Assembly (NCBI GenBank): GCA_963777595.1
Contig: CAVZRE010000013.1
Location: 168,925-232,924, forward strand
Source: CAVVFX01 sp963777595
GTDB lineage: Bacteria > Acidobacteriota > Terriglobia > Bryobacterales > Bryobacteraceae
Direction of reading: 5' to 3'
DNA: 64,000 nucleotides
Of this stretch, positions 43,129 through 51,894 are shown one piece after another; position 1 is the stretch's first letter; each line of letters begins with the position of its first letter. Both the position numbers and the translations under genes were made by a program. Below the pieces are notes generated by a model, which did no database searches, had not been told where the DNA came from, and saw only the letters and a list, made by a program, of their open reading frames with translations.

Positions 43129-45390
43129 ATGAAATATTTTAAGCTCATTCGCTCCGGTATTCATGTCGCTCCCCTCCTTGACGAAGTGCGCGCGCAGGAA
43201 CAGGCCTGGATGATCGACACGGGACGCCAGGATCGAATTCGCGTCCAGCGGGAGACGAACACTATTTTCCTCAGCTCAGCCGCCCCCCGGCCGGACCTGC
43301 ACGTCAACGAGAATCAGGAGTGTCGTCTCACCAGTGTCTCGAAATTATTTCCAAGAGCATTAGCCTTCATGACCGAGTTTGCGGAGGAGATGAATTGTCA
43401 GCTGTCGCGCGCCACGATCGTGCGTCTGAAGCCTAAATCGCAAGTTTTCCGCCATATTGACGCGGGGTCTTATTACTTCCTCCGCGACCGTTTCCATCTG
43501 GTGCTCCATAGCACGAAGGGCAGCGTTCTGATCAGCGGCGATGAGCAGGTGCGGATGCAGGAGGGAGAACTTTGGTGGTTCGACAACAAGCAGTATCATG
43601 AGTCCTATAATGAGTCCGATGAATGGCGCATCCATTACATCTTCGACTTACTGGCCGCGGATTTCAGCGATTTGGCTGTCAATCCGATTCTGCCAGCGCC
43701 AGACCGCAGCAGGGTGACGGAACCTGCGCAGGCGGAGGATCGTCCCGCAACTTCCGCACGGGACTTGCTTGCTTCGGCCATTCGGGAGCGCGGCATCCTG
43801 CGGGAGGGAGATCAGCGGCTGATTTCGCCCAGCGGGAACAGCAATCGCTGGCTCATCGAGATGCGGCGGTTATTCATGGACGCGAAGCTCCTGGACGCTG
43901 CTGCCGAACTTTTTTGGCAGGAGTGCGCCGGAAGGATGCCGTTTCAGCTAGGCGGTATGGAAGCTGCCGCGATTCCTTTGCTCTCCGCAATCCTCATGAA
44001 ATCGCTCGCGCGCGGCACGCCCATAAACGGTTTCACGATCCGTAAGGAGCGTAAGACTTACGGCACGGGCAGTTCCATCGAGGGAGCTGTGAGCGACGCG
44101 CCGATCATCATGGTCGACGATGTTCTTAATTCGGGCAACAGCATGGAAAAGGCACGGGTGGTCCTGGAACAGGTAGACAAGTCCATTGCTGCCGTCTTTG
44201 TGCTCATCGATTACGAGAGCTCGCCGGGCAGGCTTTGGCGGGAGCGGCGCGGCATTTCGGTTCTGGCACCATTCAGGCTCGGCGAATTCGGCCTATCTAT
44301 TGAAGGTCCGGCGGCGCGGCCTATGGCGGCGTTTCACAACCGGTGGCGCTTCGCTTCTCCTGATCCAAATTTTTTCCATCGCGTTCCAAAGTCCTTCCCG
44401 GCTACCGACGGCAAGCGGGTTTATTTCGGCAGCGATTGCGGCATTTTCTGGTGCCTCGATGCGCGCAACGGTTCGGAGGTATGGAGATTCAGGGTCAATG
44501 CCGCGGGGCACAAGAATCTCTGGTCGAGCCCGGCGATTCATGACGGTAAGGTCTATTTCGGCAGTTACGACGGAAACGTGTATTGCCTTGACGCTGAGAC
44601 CGGCACGGAGGTCTGGCGATTCACCGGCGCAGATTGGGTCGGTTCGTCACCGGCTCTCGCGCCCGAACTGGGCCTGCTCTTTATCGGACTGGAATTCGCT
44701 GTCGAAGGGAAGCGGGGCAGCATCGCCGCATTAAGGATGGGAGACGGCGAGAAGGTTTGGGAGCATACGACGAAGCGCTATACCCATGCGTCTCCCGCCT
44801 ATTGGCCGGAACGGCAACTGGTAGCCTGCGGCAGCAACGATAACGAGATGTTCCTTTTCGACGCCCCCAGTGGCGCGATGCGCTGGCGGTTTGAGACCAA
44901 GGGGCAAGGCGGCGAGAAAGGTTCCATCCGGCACGCTCCGGCCTTCGATACCACACGGGGTCATCTCGTCACCGGGTGCGCGAACGGCTGGATCTATATC
45001 ATCGATATCGAGACGGGACACGAAGTTTGGTCAGTCAAAACGGATAACACCATCTATACGGTGCCTCTGGTAACGAACGATAAGGCTTATGTCGGGTCGA
45101 CCGATAAATACCTCTATGTTCTCGATCTGGAGCGGCGTCTCGTGAAGACCAGGATCTTCGCCGCGTCCAAGGTTTACTCTCCTCCCAGATTACTGAATGG
45201 AAGAATTTATTTCGGCGCTTGTGACGGCGTGGTTTATGAGATCGATCCGGCAACCGATGAGATCACAGGCAGGCATCAGCTTCCGGACGCGATCACTAAT
45301 GCGCTCACTTACAATGCCGAGACTGGGGACTTTTATGCCCTCACTTACGTAAACGAGCTTTTCGCCTTTGTGCGGGCAGGCGACAAGTAA
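43129..45390 (+). CDS. Fusion: Asp/Asn beta-hydroxylase-like, orotate PRTase-like and PQQ-type propeller domains
   Basis: Three domains share one intact 753-residue chain. Residues about 85-180 resemble aspartyl/asparaginyl beta-hydroxylases: VFRHIDAGS (H109, D111), LHSTKGSVLISG, and QYHESYN (H157) give an H-x-D...H iron site, with R167 in EWRIHYIFDL positioned for 2-oxoglutarate. Residues about 265-385 resemble orotate phosphoribosyltransferase: FTIRKERKTYGTGSSIEGAV and the PRPP loop IIMVDDVLNSGNS (D330, D331). Residues about 402-750 form a seven-fold propeller with repeated YFGSYDGNVYCLDAETGTEVW-like units. No signal peptide is visible, so it should act in the cytoplasm. The combination is unknown to me. 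Divergent from the nucleotidyltransferase gene. Confidence 0.8.
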   Translation: MKYFKLIRSGIHVAPLLDEVRAQEQAWMIDTGRQDRIRVQRETNTIFLSSAAPRPDLHVNENQECRLTSVSKLFPRALAFMTEFAEEMNCQLSRATIVRLKPKSQVFRHIDAGSYYFLRDRFHLVLHSTKGSVLISGDEQVRMQEGELWWFDNKQYHESYNESDEWRIHYIFDLLAADFSDLAVNPILPAPDRSRVTEPAQAEDRPATSARDLLASAIRERGILREGDQRLISPSGNSNRWLIEMRRLFMDAKLLDAAAELFWQECAGRMPFQLGGMEAAAIPLLSAILMKSLARGTPINGFTIRKERKTYGTGSSIEGAVSDAPIIMVDDVLNSGNSMEKARVVLEQVDKSIAAVFVLIDYESSPGRLWRERRGISVLAPFRLGEFGLSIEGPAARPMAAFHNRWRFASPDPNFFHRVPKSFPATDGKRVYFGSDCGIFWCLDARNGSEVWRFRVNAAGHKNLWSSPAIHDGKVYFGSYDGNVYCLDAETGTEVWRFTGADWVGSSPALAPELGLLFIGLEFAVEGKRGSIAALRMGDGEKVWEHTTKRYTHASPAYWPERQLVACGSNDNEMFLFDAPSGAMRWRFETKGQGGEKGSIRHAPAFDTTRGHLVTGCANGWIYIIDIETGHEVWSVKTDNTIYTVPLVTNDKAYVGSTDKYLYVLDLERRLVKTRIFAASKVYSPPRLLNGRIYFGACDGVVYEIDPATDEITGRHQLPDAITNALTYNAETGDFYALTYVNELFAFVRAGDK

Positions 45391-45593
45391 TACCTGCTTC
45401 GCAGCTCTACTGCCAAGAACCGTCATAATTACAGCTGGCGATGTAGGCCGTTGGGAGCCCGGAAGCTGTACTATCAAGCTGGGAGTGGCAGGTCCCTTGT
45501 AGTGCTACGCCAACTTGATTCAGATCACGGGTTACAAACTGGCCGCTTTCCTGCGTCTTTGCTAAGTGAGCCGCTTGTCTCAGGAGGTGAGTG

Positions 45594-46868
45594 ATGAGCG
45601 TTACGCGAAAGGATCGCCTGGAAGCTTACATGGCCACGCGCTCCTCTTCTTCTCTGAAGGACGCGATGAAGCGCCGGGTTGGGCACTGGCCGCTCTACGC
45701 GGCGGTTACCGGCTCGGCAATGGCGATGGTGACCAACCCCTCCGTATTGAGCCCTGCCGAGAGTATCCCAGGGCCCAATCTACTTACGACCGAGCAGCCA
45801 TTCACCAATCCACCGAACGAGCCGGTGCTGAGGTCTGTCAAGTTAGCGATGGCTAGACGGAACTTGAGATTAGCCTTCGCGGCATCGGCTCCGGAGGCTG
45901 TTCAACCTGAGGCGAATGCACCGGCTATTTCATCTGGTGGCGTGGTTCCACTTTATGGGACCGTTAATACCATTCAACCCGGTTCCTGGATCTCAATCTT
46001 TGGAACAAACCTTGCCAGCGGGACGGCTTCCTGGGAGGGCGATTTCCCTACGGCCTTGGGCGGTACTAGCGTGGAGATCAATGGGAAACCGGCCTATCTC
46101 TCCTTCGTGAGTCCCGGCCAGATCAACGCGCAAGCTCCGGATGATAGCGCGACGGGCAAAGTATCCGTTATTGTCACGACGACCGGCGGGGCAGCAACCT
46201 CGTCGGTAACGTTATATCCGTATTCCCCAGCCTTTGAGCTGCGCGATGCCAGGCATGTGTCTGCCGTCATTGTCAGATCAAACGGTTCCGGCGCTTACGG
46301 CGCTGGAGCATACGACATTCTGGGACCTGACGGGAACTGTTTCGGCTATGTTACGGTTGGCGCGAGACCCGGTGATCTGGTTGAACTTTTCGGCGTCGGG
46401 TTCGGGCCGACGAGTCCAGCAGTGCCAGCCGGAAAAGTCTTTTCAGGCGCTGCACCAATCACCGAACCATTCTCAATTTATATCAACGGCGCGATGTTGA
46501 AGCCGGTTTTCGTCGGCTTGTCGAGCGCTGGACTTTATCAGATTGACGTGATTATTCCACCGGGTTTGGGACAGGGAGACGTTCCGATACAGGCTTTTGT
46601 CGGCGGCTATGAAACCCAGAAGAATTTGTTGTTTTCGCTGGGAGGCGGCACGTTGGCTTCAGGCAGCTGCGTCTATACCGGAGACGGTGGAGACGGCGGC
46701 AGCGGCAGCGGTGACGGGGGCAGCGCCGGCGATGGCGGAACTTTCACGGGCGACGGCGGCGGCATGGGTGATGGCTTCGGCGACGGCGGCGACGGTGGCG
46801 GAGGAGACGGCGGCGGCGGCGGTGACGGTGGGGGAGATGGCGGCGGAGATGGTGGAGATGGTGGATAG
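45594..46868 (+). CDS. TIGR03437-type protein with Gly/Asp-rich tail
   Basis: A perfect AGGAGG (45582-45587) stands six bases before the ATG at 45594. Residues about 1-60 form a basic N-terminal region with one hydrophobic stretch (HWPLYAAVTGSAMAMV). About residues 115-345 match the Solibacter-type TIGR03437 domain: VNTIQPGSWISIFGTNLA, AYLSFVSPGQINAQAP, YVTVGARPGDLVELFG, VGLSSAGLYQIDVIIPPGL. The last 63 residues are almost only Gly and Asp: about 13 Asp separated by two to five Gly, with a few Ser, Thr, Ala and Phe. Such tails may bind metal or serve as a modification site; the hydroxylase fusion lies 204 bases upstream. A secreted or surface location is inferred from the family. Confidence 0.8.
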   Translation: MSVTRKDRLEAYMATRSSSSLKDAMKRRVGHWPLYAAVTGSAMAMVTNPSVLSPAESIPGPNLLTTEQPFTNPPNEPVLRSVKLAMARRNLRLAFAASAPEAVQPEANAPAISSGGVVPLYGTVNTIQPGSWISIFGTNLASGTASWEGDFPTALGGTSVEINGKPAYLSFVSPGQINAQAPDDSATGKVSVIVTTTGGAATSSVTLYPYSPAFELRDARHVSAVIVRSNGSGAYGAGAYDILGPDGNCFGYVTVGARPGDLVELFGVGFGPTSPAVPAGKVFSGAAPITEPFSIYINGAMLKPVFVGLSSAGLYQIDVIIPPGLGQGDVPIQAFVGGYETQKNLLFSLGGGTLASGSCVYTGDGGDGGSGSGDGGSAGDGGTFTGDGGGMGDGFGDGGDGGGGDGGGGGDGGGDGGGDGGDGG

Positions 46869-46916
46869 CGCGGCGTCGTGACTGAACGGATGGCTTAGAA
46901 ACGAAGGTGAACCAAG

Positions 46917-48035
46917 ATGATTTTCATCGCAAGCCCGTTACGGAGAACATTGTGGTTGGTCGCCGGCAGTTGCCTGTCTCTCGCAGCTTTTGGCGAAACG
47001 GCAAGTGAGATAGCACCAGTACCTCCGGATCCCCTGGAGTTAGTAACGGGTCCGGTCCTCACGGCCGCAAGCCCAGCAAGTCGCAAGGCGGCCCTGGACC
47101 TGGTGGCCGGTGCGCGGAAGCACTACGCGTTGCGTAATGCCGGCCAGGGATATGATTTGAAGGTTGCGTTTATCGCGAACTCCCTCGGCCAGACGAATTA
47201 TGACGGAGCCTGGGAAATGGAAGACCAGTTCGCCCCGGGTCAGGGACTTCGTTGGACGGCGAAAGCTGCAACTGGATACAACATCACCTCGATCGCCGTC
47301 AAAGGGGGCACCTACGCCGAAGGGACCGCGAGCACCGTGCCGCTGCGACTGCATGAAGCGCGTGGCATCTTGCTCGATCCTCTTCCTTCTCCGGCGTACG
47401 CGAGTCGCGAATCGATTCGGACCTCGGTCGCTACGTTCAATGGCGCCACGGTTACGTGCGTCTTGCTTTCTCGTGCGGGAAATATCGCGAATGCCGTAAC
47501 TGGCCGGGGATGGGAGGAGTCCGAAGAGTGCATCGATCCGCAAACCGGGTTGCTCCAGGTGCACTCGGAAGCGCCTGGCCGCTACGCCGTTTACAACTAT
47601 GCAAACGCTCCTCGACTCGGCGGTCACATTTTGCCTCGCAGCGTGACCGTCACGGAAGCGGGCAGAATGGTTTCGAAGATCTCAGTCGAAAGTCTGCAGG
47701 CCGTGAGCACGTTCGATGCGAGCCTGTTCGTTCCCACTGCCACGATGACGGCCAAAGGGCGGGCGACGACGATTACCTCCGCAAGCAAGATTTGGCGGAT
47801 ACAAGGCCAGGGCCCGTTTACCGCGAATATGGCGGTCCGGCCTGTTTGTGTTTTCGGTCTGGTGAATTCTACGGGGCAACTCGTCGAGGCGCACTCTCTG
47901 CAGCCCTCCGACCCAAATAGCGAGGCAGCCGTGGAAGACGCCAAGCAAATTGACTTTTCTCCCTCAATACCCGCTGGAGCGCCGCCGCGGCAGCATTTCG
48001 TGTTTGTGATCGAAAAGTTCGTCACACAGCAATAG
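46917..48035 (+). CDS. Exported protein with TonB-C-like end, function unknown
   Basis: The 372-residue product has a signal peptide (RRTLWLVAGSCLSLAAFGET). Its middle reads as beta-rich (VAFIANSLGQTNYDGAWEME, GYNITSIAVKGGTYAEG) with two cysteines (TCVLLSRAG and EECIDPQTG region). The C-terminal 50 residues, VEAHSLQPSDPNSEAAVEDAKQIDFSP...RQHFVFVIEKFV, follow the layout of TonB C-terminal domains (helix, then two strands with P and F), which often occur alone in acidobacterial exported proteins. The link to TonB is a pattern match by eye. It may be in one operon with the Gly/Asp protein 48 bases upstream. Confidence 0.6.
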   Translation: MIFIASPLRRTLWLVAGSCLSLAAFGETASEIAPVPPDPLELVTGPVLTAASPASRKAALDLVAGARKHYALRNAGQGYDLKVAFIANSLGQTNYDGAWEMEDQFAPGQGLRWTAKAATGYNITSIAVKGGTYAEGTASTVPLRLHEARGILLDPLPSPAYASRESIRTSVATFNGATVTCVLLSRAGNIANAVTGRGWEESEECIDPQTGLLQVHSEAPGRYAVYNYANAPRLGGHILPRSVTVTEAGRMVSKISVESLQAVSTFDASLFVPTATMTAKGRATTITSASKIWRIQGQGPFTANMAVRPVCVFGLVNSTGQLVEAHSLQPSDPNSEAAVEDAKQIDFSPSIPAGAPPRQHFVFVIEKFVTQQ

Positions 48036-48051
48036 AACACCGGAGCCAGTC

Positions 48052-49200
48052 TTAGTGGAATGTGACGTTCGAAGAGGCTTCGAAATGGCGATGGTTCTTG
48101 TACTCAATCTCTACGCGGTAGCGGGTGCCCGAGCGATAGAGCACTAAGAAGTTGGCGCGGATGGGGAGCAGGTGAGAAGCTTCGCCTATTTTCACGTGAT
48201 CCCAATAGACGTGCTCCTCCCTTTGGGCAAACTCAAAGTCCGGCGGGAAATCGCGGGCTTCGTCGTCAACCTGGATTACGTTATTTCCCGGTTCGTCGAG
48301 TGTGAAATGGCCAACTCTCGCGGGATTATATCGCAGGTGTTCGAAATAGAAGAACGGGAAGCATCCGTCCACCGGCGAACTGAACCGGTATTCGAGCAGT
48401 GAGCGTCCGGCGGCCTTGGAACCGCCTTGAAACTCGATTGTGGTGGGACACTGCCGGTCGAAGAGGGGGCTGATTTCAGTCTCGAAGCCTTCGTACCATT
48501 TGAAACCAGGGAGCGCATCGAAGGGCTGCTCCCAGGGTTTCCCGTTCCTGCGGATCTGCTGCCGGAGCGCACGGCGTCCCCGGAAAGTGATCTCCGATTC
48601 AACGATATCGTAGTGACGCCAGGGGCCCGATCTCGTCGCGCTCCTGTAGCGCTTCGCCACTTCGTCGGCCACGAAGTTGGGCATATTAGCGGCGAAGTCC
48701 AGATTAACTCGCCGCGCATGCTCCAGTTCGCCGGCGCCTGGAGAGTTTGGATCCACGGTTTGGTTCGCTGCGGAAACAGCAACTTTCGGGAGTTTCAGCA
48801 GGTTCTTTCCTTCCCTGGGTCTTGCCTCGACCAGTGCCGATATCTCCTCCTTCGGGGGCTGTCGCAGAAGCTCAATTGAGGTTACCTCCAGGGATTGGTA
48901 TCTGTAAGTCGCTTCTTCCCACACGGGCGTAATGGAGGAGCAGGTAATTTCCACCACGTCCCCGAACCTGTAGTGGGCAGCGATCGCTGCCGGATCCAGT
49001 TGCGGCGCATCCTGCAGCATGGCATCGACGACTATGCGATTCGCGAGGCGGACGGAGATGGACTTGTTTCCGACCCGCTCCAGGTTCCCCGTAAAGGACA
49101 ACGCGGTCTGGAATCCGCGACCTGGCTGCGAGACAGCCAGGGCAGCGAGCAGAGAAAGGGTCAGGCTCAGCCTCCGGCGACGTGGTTCCAGGGCAACCAT
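48052..49200 (-). CDS. Exported hypothetical protein, 382 aa
   Basis: No named family. A twin-Arg-rich start (EPRRRRLSLTLSLLAALA) with a hydrophobic stretch and a cut site near GRGFQT suggests export. Residues 35-120 look like a small beta domain (SISVRLANRIVVDAML, VVEITCSSI), a charged linker follows, and the C-terminal 240 residues are rich in aromatic and charged strands (GFKWYEGFETEISPLFDRQC, CFPFFYFEHLRYNPARVG, HVYWDHVKIGEASHLLPI). Three cysteines could form disulfides. Acidobacterial genomes carry many such proteins; this one converges on the TonB-C-like gene. Confidence 0.6.
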   Translation of the reverse strand: MVALEPRRRRLSLTLSLLAALAVSQPGRGFQTALSFTGNLERVGNKSISVRLANRIVVDAMLQDAPQLDPAAIAAHYRFGDVVEITCSSITPVWEEATYRYQSLEVTSIELLRQPPKEEISALVEARPREGKNLLKLPKVAVSAANQTVDPNSPGAGELEHARRVNLDFAANMPNFVADEVAKRYRSATRSGPWRHYDIVESEITFRGRRALRQQIRRNGKPWEQPFDALPGFKWYEGFETEISPLFDRQCPTTIEFQGGSKAAGRSLLEYRFSSPVDGCFPFFYFEHLRYNPARVGHFTLDEPGNNVIQVDDEARDFPPDFEFAQREEHVYWDHVKIGEASHLLPIRANFLVLYRSGTRYRVEIEYKNHRHFEASSNVTFH

Positions 49201-49287
49201 ACACTCCCATTATCAACGTCAAGGCCGTGTTTAGATTTGCCTTTTCGGGCGATCGCCGGCTCACCCTGTGTTTTAGACAACCCGCAG

Positions 49288-50526
49288 TCAATTTCTCCGC
49301 AAATTTTTAACCACTTTGCCTGCCCGCATCACCCAGATGACGCGGCGGACTGCGGTGATATCGTCGAGGGGATTGCCGTCGACAGCAACCAGATCGGCTT
49401 CCATTCCCGGTGCGATGGAGCCGGTGCGGTCCGCAAGACCTAGCGCTGCTGCGGAGGTGGAGGTCGCGGCTACAATCGCATCCATCGGCTTCTGTCCTCC
49501 TTGCTGCACTCGTACGACGAGTTCTTCGGCGTTGTTGCCGTGTGCTCCCGCGACTGCGTCCGTGCCAAACACGATTTTCACGTGGCGCGCCAGCGCGCGC
49601 CGGAAGGTGTCGAGGCCGGTCGCAATACCCCGTTGCATGAAGCCGAAGCCGGCTTCGTCGAAGTTGCCGATGCCCAGGAACCGGTCCTGATTCTGCAGGT
49701 AATTTTGCAGCACCAGGCCCACATTGGGATCGAAAAACGTGCCCTTTTGCGCCATTAAGTCGAGCACCTCGTCGGAGAGCGCGTTGCCGTGTTCGATGGA
49801 GGTGCAACCGGCCAGGATGGCGGCTTTGGCGCCCTCGCTCGCCTGGGCATGAACTACGCTGCGGCGGCTCATGCCTTTGGCTTCGTCGCAGGCGGCCTGA
49901 ATCTGCGCATCCGTCATGCTTTGCGCTCCGCCTTCCCGGATGCTTTTGGTGGCAAAAATCTTAACCACATCAGCGCCGTCAATGACCATTTGGCGGACGC
50001 GAGCGCGAATCTGTTCGGGGTCTCCCGACTTTTCGTCGATGTGCCCGAGGCTGGTCAATACGCGTGGACCCGGCAGTACGCCTCGATTTATGGCGTCGCG
50101 CAACGTACCATCGAGCGGGGCTCCCAGGCTCTGAATCGTAGTGAAACCTGCCTGCAGCGTGATCCACGCGTTTTCCATGGCATAGAGCACGGCGACTTCT
50201 GGAGGCTCCGGAGCGACCTGGTACTTGCCGTTCGGGCCGAAGTGATAGCCGATGTGGACGTGGGTATCGATCCAACCGGGCATCAGCGTCAGGCCGGTGA
50301 GTTCGTACTCATTACCCTTGGTTGCGGGATCGACACGCAGAATACGGTTACCCTGGATGACGAGCGTCTTGTTCTTGAGGACGCCTCCTTTCCCGTCGAG
50401 CAGGAGCGGCGCATGAACAGTAATGATCGGCGCGGGTTGGCCAGAGGCAAGTTGCGAGAAAAAATTCAGCCACAAAGCGCTAAGAGAAAGGCTGAGTGGC
50501 AATAGGTACTTTATGAAAGATTTCAT
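49288..50526 (-). CDS. Exported metal-dependent amidohydrolase
   Basis: A 412-residue enzyme of the imidazolonepropionase/prolidase-like amidohydrolases. A signal peptide (KYLLPLSLSLSALWLNFF) precedes the barrel. Ligands in order: H-x-H in GWIDTHVHIGYHFGP, Lys region VVKIFATKSI, VVHAQASEGAK (His), TSIEHGNAL (His) and FGTDAVAGAHG (Asp). The N-terminal small beta domain (ITVHAPLLLDGKGGVLKNKT) and the C-terminal segment GSIAPGMEADLVAVDGNPLDD match the family exactly. Substrates in this group are cyclic amides and Xaa-Pro or related dipeptides. It is exported, so an extracytoplasmic role is expected. It is divergent from the PilZ gene. Confidence 0.88.
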   Translation of the reverse strand: MKSFIKYLLPLSLSLSALWLNFFSQLASGQPAPIITVHAPLLLDGKGGVLKNKTLVIQGNRILRVDPATKGNEYELTGLTLMPGWIDTHVHIGYHFGPNGKYQVAPEPPEVAVLYAMENAWITLQAGFTTIQSLGAPLDGTLRDAINRGVLPGPRVLTSLGHIDEKSGDPEQIRARVRQMVIDGADVVKIFATKSIREGGAQSMTDAQIQAACDEAKGMSRRSVVHAQASEGAKAAILAGCTSIEHGNALSDEVLDLMAQKGTFFDPNVGLVLQNYLQNQDRFLGIGNFDEAGFGFMQRGIATGLDTFRRALARHVKIVFGTDAVAGAHGNNAEELVVRVQQGGQKPMDAIVAATSTSAAALGLADRTGSIAPGMEADLVAVDGNPLDDITAVRRVIWVMRAGKVVKNLRRN

Positions 50527-50568
50527 TTTTCACTTGCTTCATATTAAACTTGTTTCGGCGAACTGCCG

Positions 50569-50931
50569 ATGGTAGATCGTATGTTGGAAAGAAGATGGGA
50601 ACGCCGGCTTTTATGCGCTGACCTGGTCGAGGTCGAATGGACGGATCCTGCGGGAGAGACCTGCACCACGACGGCAATTCTGGAGGACATCTCGCGAACG
50701 GGAGCCTGTCTGCAAACCGACGTCCCGATCCCGACGGAAAAATTGATCCGGGTAAAGCATGGACGCAAGACCCTGGAGGGCATGGTCAGCTATTGTTCGT
50801 ATAGGGAAATTGGATATTTTGCCGGCGTGACCTTCACGGCAAAACAGCACTGGTCGCAGCGCGTATTCCGTCCGAAGCACCTGGTAGATCCCGCCAGACT
50901 GGAAGCCCCGACGGACGACAAAACGGGATGA
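50569..50931 (+). CDS. PilZ domain protein
   Basis: A 120-residue single-domain protein. The start ERRWERRLLCADLVEVEW supplies the R-x-x-x-R part of the c-di-GMP-binding signature, and ILEDISRTGACLQTDVPIP the D/N-x-S-x-x-G part; the following strands (RVKHGRKTLEGMVSYCSYRE, YFAGVTFTAKQHW) fit the beta barrel. It probably binds c-di-GMP and passes the signal to an unknown target. It has no output domain of its own. A start ATG at 50569 or 50581 is possible. Confidence 0.82.
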   Translation: MVDRMLERRWERRLLCADLVEVEWTDPAGETCTTTAILEDISRTGACLQTDVPIPTEKLIRVKHGRKTLEGMVSYCSYREIGYFAGVTFTAKQHWSQRVFRPKHLVDPARLEAPTDDKTG

Positions 50932-51021
50932 GGCGCCGTAGGGTAGATCGCCTTCGTGTTCGATGCGTCGAGCCGCGCAGCAACCATCGGGATGCAGTTG
51001 ACGCTGGCAGATCAAAGCCTC

Positions 51022-51714
51022 CTACCAGGTGAACGGTTTTCCCGGCTCCAGCGAAAGAATCTCCGCACCGGTGTCCTTGGTCAATTCGCGTAATTGATCA
51101 GGGTGCCCAATCAGCGCAGGAAAGGTCCCGAAGTGCATGCAGATCACTTTTTTCGGCTTCAACAGTTTGACTGCGGCGGCTGCTTCAATGGGACTCATCG
51201 TATACAGATCGCCGATCGGCAGGAACACGAGCTCTGGATGATACAGTTGCTCGATTAGCTGCATGTCGCTGAACACGTTCGTGTCGCCCGCGAAATAGAG
51301 AGTCCGGTGATCATCGAAGCGGAGCACATACCCGGCGGCTTCGCCACCGTAAATGATCTTACCCTCGTCCAGAATGCCGCAACTATGGATCGCATGGGTC
51401 ATGGTGATCGCGACACTGCCGATGGTCTGTGTACCGCCCTTATTCATGGGGTGCAGGTTCTCGACGCCTTTGCTCTCCAGCCAGTGGCAGGTTTCATAAA
51501 TCGCGCCGACTTGCGGTGAATGCTTCTTCGCTAGTGGTACGGCATCGTGAATGTGATCAAAGTGACCGTGCGTAATCAGCATCAGGTCAATCTTGTGAAT
51601 TCTGTAGTCTTCCGGATACTTAGGGTTGCCTTCTGTCCAAGGGTCCATCAGGATGTGCTCGCCGGATGGGAGCAGAAACATGAAAGTGCCGTGCCCTAAC
51701 CAGGTGATATCCAT
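51022..51714 (-). CDS. Metallo-beta-lactamase-fold metal-dependent hydrolase (UPF0173-like)
   Basis: A 230-residue hydrolase. MDITWLGHGTFMFLLPSGEH and ILMDPWTEGNPKYPE open it, LMLITHGHFDHIHDAV is the H-x-H-x-D-H metal site, EGKIIYGGEAAGYVLRFD and YFAGDTNVFSDMQLI supply the Asp that bridges the metals, and KKVICMHFGTFPALIGHPD the last His. This is the UPF0173 branch; substrates in the branch are largely unknown. There is no signal peptide. It stands alone between two other transcription units. Confidence 0.85.
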   Translation of the reverse strand: MDITWLGHGTFMFLLPSGEHILMDPWTEGNPKYPEDYRIHKIDLMLITHGHFDHIHDAVPLAKKHSPQVGAIYETCHWLESKGVENLHPMNKGGTQTIGSVAITMTHAIHSCGILDEGKIIYGGEAAGYVLRFDDHRTLYFAGDTNVFSDMQLIEQLYHPELVFLPIGDLYTMSPIEAAAAVKLLKPKKVICMHFGTFPALIGHPDQLRELTKDTGAEILSLEPGKPFTW

Positions 51715-51894
51715 TTTTCAAGTCTCCACCAACAACGTAGCACGGCGTCCCGACAGCGCCTGTTTCTCTGGGGCGAAACTACACGTCAATACCAATTGTT
51801 CCGCGCCCTAGTGTGAGGTTTATTTCCGCTGGTATGTTGATTCCGGATTCGCAGGCCGGAGCCATTCAGGGCTGTCCGAGTAGCTGGACACGAT

